Positions 7,896 to 15,209 of a stretch of 53,050 nucleotides of DNA are shown here, piece by piece. The notes under the pieces were generated by a model, which searched no databases, was not told the DNA's origin, and saw only the letters and a program-made list of their open reading frames with translations. Within the stretch, counting starts at the first letter, position 1. Every line of letters starts with the position of its first letter. Source of the stretch: Actinomycetota bacterium (lineage in GTDB: Bacteria; Actinomycetota; Thermoleophilia; Miltoncostaeales; Miltoncostaeaceae). The DNA lies in the NCBI GenBank assembly GCA_963169235.1, contig CAUJCX010000030.1, forward strand, positions 1-53,050, read 5' to 3'. A program made the translations under genes and the position numbers.

Positions 7896-8750
7896 AACCG
7901 GCCGCCCCTCCACGCGCAGCCGACGATGTTCCAGGGCGGGCAGGCGCCGGCGCACGTCGCGCTGCGCAGCGCGGTCGATGTCGGCCACCACCACGCACTG
8001 GCCGTCGTCCGGGGCGGCCGCGGCCAGCACGGCGCCCCACGCGTCCACGATCATGCTGTGCCCATGGCTCTCCATGCCGTTGGGATGCCGCCCCACCTGC
8101 CCCGACGCGATCACGGCGCACTGGTTCTCGATGGCCCGAGCCCGCAGCAGCACCTCCCAGTGGGGAGGCCCCGTCGCCGCGGTGAACGCCGCGGGCACCA
8201 GCAGGGTGTCGGCGCCCGCGTCCACCAGCGCGCGATAGAGCTCGGGAAAGCGCAGGTCGTAGCAGACGCTGAGGCCCAGGCGGAGGCCCTCGGCCGGGGC
8301 GACCACCACCTCGTCGCCCGCCTGTGCCTCGTCCGACTCACGGTAGGTCCGCCCACCCGCCTCCACGTCGAACAGGTGCATCTTGCGGTAGCAGGCGTCC
8401 ACGGTGCCGCCGGGCCCCACCACGGCGCACGTGTTGCGGACGCGCACCGCGTCGAACGCCTCGGCGATGGTGCCGGCCACCACCGTGATGCCCCACGTCC
8501 GCGCCCACCCGGCGACGGCGGCCAGGCTGGGCCCGTCGAGCGGCTCCCCCGCGGCCACCGTCGCCGCACGGTCGGCCACCAGGTTCCATTTCTCGGGCAG
8601 CACCACCAGCCGCGCTCCGCTCCGCGCCGCCTCCGCGACCAGATCGCCTGCGCGGGCGATGTTGGCGGCCACGTCGTCGACCGAGCGCATCTGCACGGCG
8701 GCCACCCGCACGACGTCGTGCGGCGGGTCGGCGCTATCATCGGCGGTCAC
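7893..8750 (-). CDS. Carbon-nitrogen hydrolase (nitrilase superfamily)
   Basis: Cytosolic amidase-type enzyme of about 285 aa. The catalytic triad is visible: Glu in LVVLPEKWN, Lys in YRKMHLFDVE and Cys in LSVCYDLRFPELYR. The sequence after the Lys (MHLFDVE) and the FPELYRALVDAGAD region are typical of the Nit1/Nit2-like group that hydrolyses deaminated glutathione or omega-amides, but substrate cannot be fixed. GTG 8750 is chosen because AAGGAA lies 6 nt upstream; ATG 8765 is an in-frame alternative. Divergent from the NifU-like gene with only 37 bp between starts. Confidence 0.87.
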   Translation of the reverse strand: MTADDSADPPHDVVRVAAVQMRSVDDVAANIARAGDLVAEAARSGARLVVLPEKWNLVADRAATVAAGEPLDGPSLAAVAGWARTWGITVVAGTIAEAFDAVRVRNTCAVVGPGGTVDACYRKMHLFDVEAGGRTYRESDEAQAGDEVVVAPAEGLRLGLSVCYDLRFPELYRALVDAGADTLLVPAAFTAATGPPHWEVLLRARAIENQCAVIASGQVGRHPNGMESHGHSMIVDAWGAVLAAAAPDDGQCVVVADIDRAAQRDVRRRLPALEHRRLRVEGRPV

Positions 8751-8787
8751 GGCATTTCCTTCCATCGACGCGCGAGGGACCAACCTA

Positions 8788-9021
8788 GTGTCAACCGAGA
8801 TTCTTGCCCGCATCGAGGACGTGCTCGACCAGGTCCGTCCCGCCCTGCACGCCGACGGCGGCGACGTGGAGCTCGTCGACTACGACGAGGAGGGCTTCGT
8901 GCACATCACGATGCACGGCGCCTGCGGCGGCTGCCCCATGTCGACGGCCACGCTGACGCTGGGCATCGAGGCCGAGCTGCGCCGCCAGATCCCCGAGATC
9001 GAGGGCGTCATCAACGTCTGA
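8788..9021 (+). CDS. NifU-like C-terminal domain protein (Fe-S scaffold/carrier)
   Basis: A 77-aa stand-alone Nfu domain: helix ILARIEDVLDQVRPALHADG, GDVELVDYDEEGFVHI, then the cluster-binding motif ACGGCPMSTATLT with CxxC and the C-terminal EIEGVINV. Proteins of this kind carry a [4Fe-4S] cluster bridged across a dimer and hand it to apo-enzymes. GTG 8788 has GAGGGA upstream. A TATCAT hexamer at 8735-8740, inside the divergent gene, is a possible -10. No suf or isc genes lie in the window, though Fe-S clients (the methyltransferase at 1-1362 and the dehydrogenase at 46822) do. Confidence 0.88.
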   Translation: MSTEILARIEDVLDQVRPALHADGGDVELVDYDEEGFVHITMHGACGGCPMSTATLTLGIEAELRRQIPEIEGVINV

Positions 9022-9070
9022 GGGCCCGGCGCCGCCACCGGCTCGCATCGAACGAACATACCCAACCTGA

Positions 9071-9076
9071 TATAGT
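9071..9076 (+). promoter_or_regulatory. -10 element of the inositol-phosphate synthase gene
   Basis: TATAGT, about 98 bp before the ATG at 9174, giving a leader of roughly 90 nt. The same GATATAGT string precedes the ArsR-type gene at 6468-6475. Confidence 0.45.
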
Positions 9077-9173
9077 CGGCACGACCCGCACCGCCCGGAG
9101 AGCCCTTGCGCGCCCCGGGTACGCGCAGTGAGCGTCCGCGGGTCTTCGGCCGTCAGATCGAGGAGCACCGCAC

Positions 9174-10496
9174 ATGGCTTTGGAGTCCGCCGTCGAGATC
9201 GCGCCCGCCAAGGGCAAGCTGGGGGTTCTGCTGCCCGGCATGGGAGCCGTCGGCACCACGTTCGTGGCCGGCGTGCTGGCCGTGCGGCGGGGTCTCGCCG
9301 CCCCGGTCGGCAGCCTCACCCAGATGGGCACCATCCGCATCGGTAAGCGCACCGACGACGACGTGCGGCTCATCAAGGATTACCTGCCGCTGGCCGGCCT
9401 GGACGACATGGTGTTCGGCGGGTGGGACGTGCACCCCGACAACGCGTACGAGGCCGCGGTGCGCGCCGGCGTGCTGGAAGCGCCCATCCTGGCCGAGCTG
9501 AAGGATGAGCTCGAGGCCATCGCCCCCATGCCGGCGGTGTTCGAGCAGGAGTACGTGCGCAACCTGCACGGCGACAACGTGAAGCCCCCGGCCACGAAGA
9601 TGGAGTGGGCCGAGGCGCTCATCGAGGACATCACGCGCTTCAAGGACGCCAACGGCTGCGACCGCCTGGTGTGCGTGTGGTGCGGCTCGACCGAGATCTA
9701 CAAGCAGCCCGGCGACGTGCACCAGACGCTGGCCGCGTTCGAGCAGGGCCTGCGCGACAGCCACCCCGACATCGCCCCCAGCCAGATCTACGCGTACGCG
9801 TTCCTCAAGCTGGGCGTGCCGGTGGCCAACGGCGCCCCCAACCTCATGTTCGACTTCCCCGCCCTGATGGAGCTGGCCCGCGACAACAACGTGGCCGTCA
9901 CCGGCAAGGACTTCAAGACCGGCCAGACGCTGATGAAGACCATCCTGGCGCCGGGCCTGAAGGCCCGCATGCTGGGCGTCGCCGGCTGGTACTCCACCAA
10001 CATCCTCGGCAACCGGGACGGCGAGGTGCTGGACGACCCCGACAGCTTCAAGTCGAAGGAAGTCTCGAAGCTGGGTGTGCTGGACACCATCTTCGACCCC
10101 GAGCGCAACCCTGACCTCTACGGCGACATCCACCACGTGGTGCGCATCAACTACTACCGGCCGCGTGGGGACCAGAAGGAGGGGTGGGACAACATCGACA
10201 TCTTCGGGTGGCTGGGCTACCCGATGCAGATCAAGATCGACTTCCTGTGCCGCGACTCCATCCTGGCGGCCCCCATCGTGCTGGACCTGGCGCTGCTGGT
10301 GGACCTGGCGCAGCGGGCCGGCATGTCGGGCGTGCAGGAGTGGCTCAGCTTCTACTGGAAGAGCCCGCAGCCGGTGCAGGACGAGGTGTACCCGGAGCAC
10401 GACCTGTTCATCCAGCAGACGAAGCTGAAGAACACGATGCGGCACATGATGGGCGACGACGTCATCACCCACCTGGGCGCCGAGTACTACGACTGA
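9174..10496 (+). CDS. ino1: Inositol-3-phosphate synthase
   Basis: Converts glucose-6-P to 1L-myo-inositol-1-P using bound NAD, the first step to phosphatidylinositol-type lipids and mycothiol-like thiols. 440 aa with the NAD-binding LGVLLPGMGAVGTTFVAG (about 16-33), WCGSTEIY, the substrate region VTGKDFKTGQTLMKT containing catalytic lysines, WYSTNILGNRDGEVL and a C-terminal DIFGWLGYPMQIKIDFLCRD. ATG 9174 has GAGGAGC upstream. It stands alone in its transcript, but an AUR1-like PAP2_3 protein lies 1.2 kb downstream, possibly acting on inositol lipids. Confidence 0.93.
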   Translation: MALESAVEIAPAKGKLGVLLPGMGAVGTTFVAGVLAVRRGLAAPVGSLTQMGTIRIGKRTDDDVRLIKDYLPLAGLDDMVFGGWDVHPDNAYEAAVRAGVLEAPILAELKDELEAIAPMPAVFEQEYVRNLHGDNVKPPATKMEWAEALIEDITRFKDANGCDRLVCVWCGSTEIYKQPGDVHQTLAAFEQGLRDSHPDIAPSQIYAYAFLKLGVPVANGAPNLMFDFPALMELARDNNVAVTGKDFKTGQTLMKTILAPGLKARMLGVAGWYSTNILGNRDGEVLDDPDSFKSKEVSKLGVLDTIFDPERNPDLYGDIHHVVRINYYRPRGDQKEGWDNIDIFGWLGYPMQIKIDFLCRDSILAAPIVLDLALLVDLAQRAGMSGVQEWLSFYWKSPQPVQDEVYPEHDLFIQQTKLKNTMRHMMGDDVITHLGAEYYD

Positions 10497-10504
10497 CCCA
10501 CGCG

Positions 10505-10535
10505 GGGTGGGGCGCCGTGCGAGCGCGCCCCACCC
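10505..10535 (+). terminator. Terminator-like hairpin after ino1
   Basis: Perfect 11-bp stem GGGTGGGGCGC (10505-10515) with GCGCCCCACCC (10525-10535), 9-nt loop, starting 8 nt after the ino1 stop. No U tract. Confidence 0.6.
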
Positions 10536-10711
10536 ATGGCGGTCAGCGCGCCCACGGTGGCGCGAACACCGTCCCGTCGGGCAGCGTCGGCGCGCGGCTC
10601 GCCGCAGTGTGCGGGACGTCGCCACCTTCCTCTCAGGCCACCACACGTTCCCTGATCACCGAGCCGACGCCCACCCGTCGAACCTACTCACACGGGCCGG
10701 CGGCTTGGGAT
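10536..10711. other. Intergenic region between convergent ino1 and DUF1707 genes
   Basis: No gene or RNA can be supported here beyond the hairpin at 10505-10535. Confidence 0.4.
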
Positions 10712-11332
10712 CTAGACCCCCGGCCCCGAGGGGGGCGGCAGGGGCGGACGCGGCGGGTCGCCCGCGCGGCCCAGGAACTCGCGCCAGCCCGGACGGGGCC
10801 GGTCCTTCACGTCGGTGCCACCGAACACGCTGACCACCCGCACGCGGATGCGCGGGGAGCCGGTGACGGCGGGCGTGGAGAGGTCGAGGTCGTTGCCGCC
10901 GAAGATCGCCGTGCCGGTCATCTCGACGTCGGCGCCGACGGGCACGGTGATGTCGGACCCCCCGAACAGCGAATAGACCGACAGGGTGACGTCGCCCGGC
11001 ACCAACGCCTGACGCAGGTCGAGGTCGCTGCCGCCGAACAGGTTCAGCACGGTCACCCGCGGCGGCACCGTCCACCGGCCGGCCTTGTCGCTGCCGCCGA
11101 AGATGCCCATCACCACCGAGCTTCCGCGCCGCTCGGCCGGACGCGCCGAGGCGGCGGGCAAGTCGCGGGTGAGCCGCGCCAGCTCGCCCCGGGTGGTGGC
11201 CTCGTAGCCCACCGACATGCGCTCGAGGAAGTCCTCGAACGAGACACGCCCCTCGACCGAGGCCTCCCGCAGCCGGGTGACGGTCTCCTCCCGCTCGGCG
11301 TCGGAGGCGCGTACGTCGTCGTCATCGCTCAT
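10712..11332 (-). CDS. DUF1707/LiaF-like membrane-stress protein
   Basis: 206 aa. The N-terminal part (DAEREETVTRLREASVEGRV then FEDFLERM) is a DUF1707-type helical domain with the usual RxSDAEREx start and ARLTRDLP end. The C-terminal half repeats the FGGSD motif (IFGGSDKAG, LFGGSDLDL, LFGGSDITV, IFGGNDLDL, VFGGTDVKD), the beta-helical pattern of LiaF/YvqF cell-envelope stress proteins. There is no transmembrane segment, so it is probably a cytosolic or peripheral form. ATG 11332 has GAAGGG upstream. A Pro-rich tail ends the protein. Confidence 0.8.
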   Translation of the reverse strand: MSDDDDVRASDAEREETVTRLREASVEGRVSFEDFLERMSVGYEATTRGELARLTRDLPAASARPAERRGSSVVMGIFGGSDKAGRWTVPPRVTVLNLFGGSDLDLRQALVPGDVTLSVYSLFGGSDITVPVGADVEMTGTAIFGGNDLDLSTPAVTGSPRIRVRVVSVFGGTDVKDRPRPGWREFLGRAGDPPRPPLPPPSGPGV

Positions 11333-11433
11333 GGGGTGCCCTTCGGCGTGGTCGATGGGACCACCATCCCAGATGAGCGCATGCCAGCGGGCGAACGGCG
11401 GTAACGCACCCGCCCCTCGCCCGGTATGGCGTA

Positions 11434-11507
11434 TCGGGGTGCCCGGATTTGAACCGGGGACCTCTCCGACCCGAACGGAGCGCGCTACCAAGCTGCGCCA
11501 CACCCCG
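11434..11507 (-). tRNA. tRNA-Pro (CGG anticodon)
   Basis: 74 nt on the minus strand. The acceptor stem CGGGGTG pairs perfectly with CACCCCG, followed by discriminator A. The anticodon stem CTCCG/CGGAG encloses loop TTCGGGT with anticodon CGG, reading CCG. The T arm CCCCGGTTCAAATCCGGG is canonical. The 3' CCA is not encoded. TACCAT at 11523-11528 (minus strand) is a likely -10. Confidence 0.95.
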
Positions 11508-11522
11508 ATGTACGGCCGATGG

Positions 11523-11528
11523 ATGGTA
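11523..11528 (-). promoter_or_regulatory. -10 element of tRNA-Pro
   Basis: TACCAT on the minus strand, 15 nt before the mature 5' end of the tRNA. Confidence 0.4.
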
Positions 11529-11622
11529 CCCGATGCGCACCACCCCTGCCAGCGCCCGCGACGGCCGCGCCACAGAGGCCCCCGACCTTACCGAGCCTTG
11601 GCCGGGGGCGGGTGTCACACGC

Positions 11623-11652
11623 TTGCCCCATCGCGAGCACCCCGTGTACCGT
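11623..11652 (+). promoter_or_regulatory. Promoter of the PAP2_3 gene
   Basis: TTGCCC (11623-11628), 18-nt spacer, TACCGT (11647-11652), then 7 nt to the ATG at 11660. The transcript should be leaderless. Confidence 0.55.
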
Positions 11653-11659
11653 CATCAAC

Positions 11660-12490
11660 ATGTCGTCCCGCGTGGAAAGCACCGCTGCGCCCGTCGAGGC
11701 GCCCGCGCCGAGGACCAGCGCCCGCGACCGCGTGGCGCGGGTGCGCGAGGCCCACCCCGGTATCAACGAGGTCGGCATCTTCGCGATCGCCCTGGTGCTG
11801 TACCAGCTCTCGCGGGCTTTCGTGGTGGGCGACCCGCGGCAGGCGTTCCACAACGCGGCCGAGATCATCCGCTTGGAGCAGGCCTCGGGCCTGTTCGTCG
11901 AGCTCAACATCCAGCAGTGGCTGGTGCAGCACCTGCGGGTGGTCGAGCTTCTGAACGTCTTCTACATGTACGGCCACTGGATCATCACGCCGGCGTTCTT
12001 CGTGTGGCTGTATCACCGCCGCCGCGACCTGTACCCGTACGTGCGCAACGCGTTCCTGGCGGCCAACGCCATCGCGCTGACGGTGTTCATGCTGTTCCCC
12101 GTGGCGCCGCCGCGCATGTTCTCGACCGACGGCTTCATCGACACGCTGAGCGGCGTGTCCGACATCGACCTTCACGGCGGCGCGTTGTCGGGGTGGTTCA
12201 ACCCGCACGCGGCGGTGCCGTCGATGCACTTCGGCTACGCCTTCATGATCGGCATCGTCGCGTGCCTGCTGGTGCGCAACTGGCCGCTGCGCCTGGCGAT
12301 GCTGGCCTACCCCGCGTTGGTGTTCCTCACCATCACCGGCACGGCCAACCACTACGTGGTCGACAGCATGGCCGGTGGCCTGGTCATGGCGATGGGGTTC
12401 GTGCTGGTGCAACTGTGGTCGCTGGCCCCGGGCCGCGGCGAGCTGCAGCCGGTGTACGCGCGCGTGCGGCGCGGCCGGTACCCCGCCTAA
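11660..12490 (+). CDS. PAP2_3-family membrane phosphatase/transferase (AUR1-like)
   Basis: 276-aa integral membrane protein with about six hydrophobic segments. The second PAP2 active-site motif is PSMH (HAAVPSMHFGYAFMIG), not PSGH, and the third is ITGTANHYVVDSMAG with the His and Asp of the catalytic triad. The PSMH form is typical of the PAP2_3 group that includes inositol phosphorylceramide synthase (AUR1). It may therefore dephosphorylate a lipid phosphate or transfer a phosphoinositol head group. A signal anchor and no RBS precede the ATG, in keeping with leaderless translation. ino1 lies just upstream, which makes an inositol-lipid role attractive but unproven. Confidence 0.83.
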   Translation: MSSRVESTAAPVEAPAPRTSARDRVARVREAHPGINEVGIFAIALVLYQLSRAFVVGDPRQAFHNAAEIIRLEQASGLFVELNIQQWLVQHLRVVELLNVFYMYGHWIITPAFFVWLYHRRRDLYPYVRNAFLAANAIALTVFMLFPVAPPRMFSTDGFIDTLSGVSDIDLHGGALSGWFNPHAAVPSMHFGYAFMIGIVACLLVRNWPLRLAMLAYPALVFLTITGTANHYVVDSMAGGLVMAMGFVLVQLWSLAPGRGELQPVYARVRRGRYPA

Positions 12491-12614
12491 CACCCGGCGG
12501 GTGCGGCGCCCTCCGGGGCCGTTGCTAACGTCGTCGCGTGCCCGTCCGCCCCGTCCCGCCCCCGCACGTCCGTCACCGGATCGCCGAAAACGGCGCTCGT
12601 TGCGTGGTGGGGCT

Positions 12615-12643
12615 TTGGCGTGCGCCGTCGGCCGCACTAGCAT
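12615..12643 (+). promoter_or_regulatory. Promoter of the leader ORF / HTH gene
   Basis: TTGGCG (12615-12620), 17-nt spacer, TAGCAT (12638-12643). The predicted start of transcription coincides with ATG 12650. Confidence 0.6.
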
Positions 12644-12649
12644 TCACGC

Positions 12650-12685
12650 ATGGTTGTCCTCTCCGCCAGGTCGGCTCCCCTGTAG
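12650..12685 (+). CDS. Leaderless 11-codon leader peptide
   Basis: ATG 12650 sits 6 nt after the -10 hexamer and opens MVVLSARSAPL followed by TAG. The following 93 nt are GC-rich and lead to a strong AGGAGGT site for the next gene. It may be a regulatory leader peptide; its translation is inferred from position only. Confidence 0.4.
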   Translation: MVVLSARSAPL

Positions 12686-12778
12686 CGAGTCGGCGTGGCG
12701 GGCACGTGAACCCGCTCCCGCCTCACGCGGCGCGCGGGTCGCGTGACGCCGGGTGCGGAACTCCCACAGGAGGTCCCG

Positions 12779-12979
12779 ATGGCGGTGCACCTGACCCCCG
12801 ACGAGCTGTCCGAAGCGCTGGGCATGTCGCGGCAGGAAGTGGTGAAGCTGTGCGTCGAGGAGGCGGTCCCCATCTACCAGGGCCGCATCGACCGCACGCT
12901 GTTCGTCGATTCGCTCAGCGCGGCCGGCAGGCGTCTGCCCGACCCGCCGGGCTTCTCGCCGTTCGAGAGCGCGGGGTAG
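12779..12979 (+). CDS. Small helix-turn-helix protein
   Basis: 66 aa. LTPDELSEALGMSRQEVVKLC followed by EEAVPIYQGRIDRTLFVDSL looks like a winged HTH of the excisionase/MerR kind, common as small unassigned actinobacterial regulators. ATG 12779 has AGGAGGT at 12768-12774. There is no integrase, phage gene or att-like repeat nearby, so an excisionase role is not supported. It lies 22 nt upstream of dacB and may be co-transcribed with it. Confidence 0.65.
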   Translation: MAVHLTPDELSEALGMSRQEVVKLCVEEAVPIYQGRIDRTLFVDSLSAAGRRLPDPPGFSPFESAG

Positions 12980-13001
12980 CGCGCGACCCAGGGCGGGGCC
13001 G

Positions 13002-14378
13002 GTGAGGGTGCTTCCCCTCCGGCGCCGCCCCGTCGCGTACCTCGTGGTCGCCGGCCTGGCCGCGTCACCCGCGGGGGCCGTAGGCGCGCCCAACACCGTC
13101 GCCGGAGCGCTGGCGACGTGGACGAAGAAGCACCCCGACACCGGCGCGCTGGTGGTGCGGCTGGGACCCACCGGCAGCGAGACGCTGGCATCCCACCGTC
13201 CCGACCTGCCGCACATGCCGGCCTCCACCATGAAGGTGGTGACGTCGGCGGGTGCGCTGCTGGCGATGGGCCCCGACTTCCGGTTCCGCACCACGCTGCT
13301 GCAGGGCCCCGACACGGTGCGCAAGGGCTCCACGCTGGCGGGCCCGGTGTACCTGAAGGGCAGCGCCGACCCGGTGCTGGCCACTCGCACGTATGCCCGC
13401 ACCTACCTGGGGCGGTACCACACCGACCTGGGCACGCTGGCCCGCGCGCTGCGCGCGCAGGGCATCCGGCGCCACACGGGCGCCACTGTGGTCGACCCGA
13501 CGGTGCTCGACGCGCGCCGCACCGGCTTGCAGTGGCGTAGCTACTACTGGCAGTACTCCCCGCCCCTGTCGGGGGCGCCGGTGAACCAGAACTACATGCT
13601 CGACAGCCGCTCCCGCTACGCCCCCAACCCCGACCGGGGCACCGCATCGCAGCTGGCCCGGGTGTTCAAGGCCAACGGCATCCGCAACACGGGACCGGTG
13701 CGGGTGGCGCCCACGCCCGCGCAGGCACGGGTGCTGGCCACCGTGACCTCGCCGCCGCTGTCGATGATCCTGCGGGCGATGAACCCCGACAGCGACAACT
13801 TCATCGCCGAGACTCTGCGCAAGAGCGTGGGCGCGTACGCGGGCGGTCGCGGCACCACGGCCGAGGGAAACCGCGTCACCACGATGCTGCTGCGCGACCG
13901 CGGCCTTCTGGGTCCGTCGGACGTGCTGGTGGACGGGTCGGGCTTGTCGCGGGCCAACCAGGTGTCGGCCACCACGCTGGTGTCCATCCTCGAGGCCGCG
14001 TACCGCGAGCCCGCGTGGGGCGACGGCCTCATCATGTCGCTGCCGACGGGGGGCACGGGCACGCTGATCCGGCGCTTCCGCGAACCGGGCATCCGCAGCC
14101 GGGTGCACGCGAAGACCGGCTACATCAACGGCGTGTCGAGCCTGGCGGGCGTCGCCACCAGCCCGTCGGGTGAGCGCTACGCGTTCGCGTTCGTGATGAA
14201 CGACTGGGACATCGGGGGCGCGAAGGCCACCCAGGACCGCATCGTGAAGCTGCTGGCCTCGGGCCGCGCCGACTTCGTGCCCGGCGTGCCGCGTCCCGCC
14301 CCGACGCCGACGACGGGCACCACCACGTCGCCCGGGTCGCTGCTCACGCCGCCGTCCACCACCACGCGCACGCGCTGA
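13002..14378 (+). CDS. dacB: D-alanyl-D-alanine carboxypeptidase/endopeptidase (PBP4, S13 family)
   Basis: 458-aa exported penicillin-binding protein trimming peptidoglycan stem peptides. An N-terminal signal sequence (VAYLVVAGLAASPAGAVGA) is followed by SxxK in PASTMKV (about 75-78), SDN in NPDSDNF (about 264) and KTG in AKTGYI (about 371), the complete S13 active site. The inserted domain between motifs 1 and 2 is shorter than in E. coli PBP4. The C terminus is a Thr/Pro tail. GTG 13002 is the most upstream start in this frame giving a proper signal peptide. It follows the small HTH gene closely. Confidence 0.9.
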   Translation: MRVLPLRRRPVAYLVVAGLAASPAGAVGAPNTVAGALATWTKKHPDTGALVVRLGPTGSETLASHRPDLPHMPASTMKVVTSAGALLAMGPDFRFRTTLLQGPDTVRKGSTLAGPVYLKGSADPVLATRTYARTYLGRYHTDLGTLARALRAQGIRRHTGATVVDPTVLDARRTGLQWRSYYWQYSPPLSGAPVNQNYMLDSRSRYAPNPDRGTASQLARVFKANGIRNTGPVRVAPTPAQARVLATVTSPPLSMILRAMNPDSDNFIAETLRKSVGAYAGGRGTTAEGNRVTTMLLRDRGLLGPSDVLVDGSGLSRANQVSATTLVSILEAAYREPAWGDGLIMSLPTGGTGTLIRRFREPGIRSRVHAKTGYINGVSSLAGVATSPSGERYAFAFVMNDWDIGGAKATQDRIVKLLASGRADFVPGVPRPAPTPTTGTTTSPGSLLTPPSTTTRTR

Positions 14379-14434
14379 CCCGGGCGGCGGATTCCTCCAC
14401 GGCGCCCGCGCGCAGTCGGCCAGTACGACCACGG

Positions 14435-14440
14435 TAGGAT
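14435..14440 (+). promoter_or_regulatory. -10 element of the VapBC-like pair
   Basis: TAGGAT, 6 nt before the ATG at 14447, so the transcript is probably leaderless although GGAGGT also touches the start codon. Confidence 0.4.
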
Positions 14441-14446
14441 GGAGGT

Positions 14447-14677
14447 ATGGCCGACACGAAGAAGATCTCCGTGTCGCTCTTGGCACCGGTCGCGGACGAG
14501 GCCCGCGCGGTGGCCGACAGCGACTATGGGGGCAACCTGAGTGCGTTTCTGGGTGATCTGGTCGAGCGCGAGGTGAGGCGACGTCGAGGTCTCGACGCCG
14601 TCCACGAGTGGGAGGCCGAGAACGGCGCGATCACTGCGGCCGAGCAGGCCGAGATCCGCGGTCTTTGGCCCGCCTGA
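14447..14677 (+). CDS. VapB-like antitoxin
   Basis: 76 aa. The N-terminal KKISVSLLAPVADEARAVAD reads like a ribbon-helix-helix DNA-binding segment, and the C-terminal WEAENGAITAAEQAEIRGLW matches the toxin-clamping tail often seen in actinobacterial antitoxins paired with PIN-domain toxins. Its 3' end overlaps the toxin gene by 13 nt. It probably represses its own promoter together with the toxin. Confidence 0.75.
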   Translation: MADTKKISVSLLAPVADEARAVADSDYGGNLSAFLGDLVEREVRRRRGLDAVHEWEAENGAITAAEQAEIRGLWPA

Positions 14678-15045
14678 TCCTCGACGCCGGCGCCCTCATC
14701 GCCGGCGAGGCTCGCGACCGTCGCGCCTGGGGCATCAAGCGCGACGCCCACATGCGTGGCGTCGATGTGGTCGTTCCGGCGCCGGTGCTCGCCCAGCTGC
14801 TGCGCCAGCCCGCCGTGCAGGCACAGCTCGCCCGATTCCTGGCGGGGACGAGCACGCTGCCGTTCACCGAGGAGTCGGCTCGCCGCGCCGGGCTGCTTCT
14901 CGCCTCAACCGGCACCCGCGATGTCGTGGATGCGAGCGTCGCGGTCGCCGCGCGCGACGGCGATGCCGTGGTGACCAGCGACCGGGACGACATCCGCGCG
15001 CTCACCGACGCCGCGGGACTCAGCGTGGTGGTCATCCCCGTCTGA
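14665..15045 (+). CDS. VapC-like toxin, PIN-domain ribonuclease
   Basis: 126 aa beginning at TTG 14665, which gives the PIN start LARLILDAGALIAGEAR. The conserved acids are present: Asp in LILDAGA, Asp in DVVDASVAV and Asp residues in VVTSDRDDIRAL. VapC enzymes cut tRNA or rRNA when their antitoxin is lost. TTG is chosen because the only other in-frame start, GTG 14608, would add a long out-of-family extension within the antitoxin gene. The overlap with the antitoxin gene supports coupled synthesis. Confidence 0.8.
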   Translation: MARLILDAGALIAGEARDRRAWGIKRDAHMRGVDVVVPAPVLAQLLRQPAVQAQLARFLAGTSTLPFTEESARRAGLLLASTGTRDVVDASVAVAARDGDAVVTSDRDDIRALTDAAGLSVVVIPV

Positions 15046-15209
15046 CGCCGGGGGCGACCGGGGATGAAGAGGTGCCGCTTGCGGGCGCGGGGGGATCGCA
15101 CCGGCGTCGGCCCGTCGCATGCGGCGGATGTTGGTTGCTTGCGACGTCGCCGGACCAGATGCCGCCCGCGGACGGCGGCGTCAGCGTTGCCGTGACCCTG
15201 AGGCGAGGA

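Noticed and set aside
12779-12979. Excisionase of an integrated element
   Set aside because: The HTH resembles excisionase folds, but there is no integrase, phage gene or flanking repeat; the tRNA-Pro nearby shows no duplicated 3' end.
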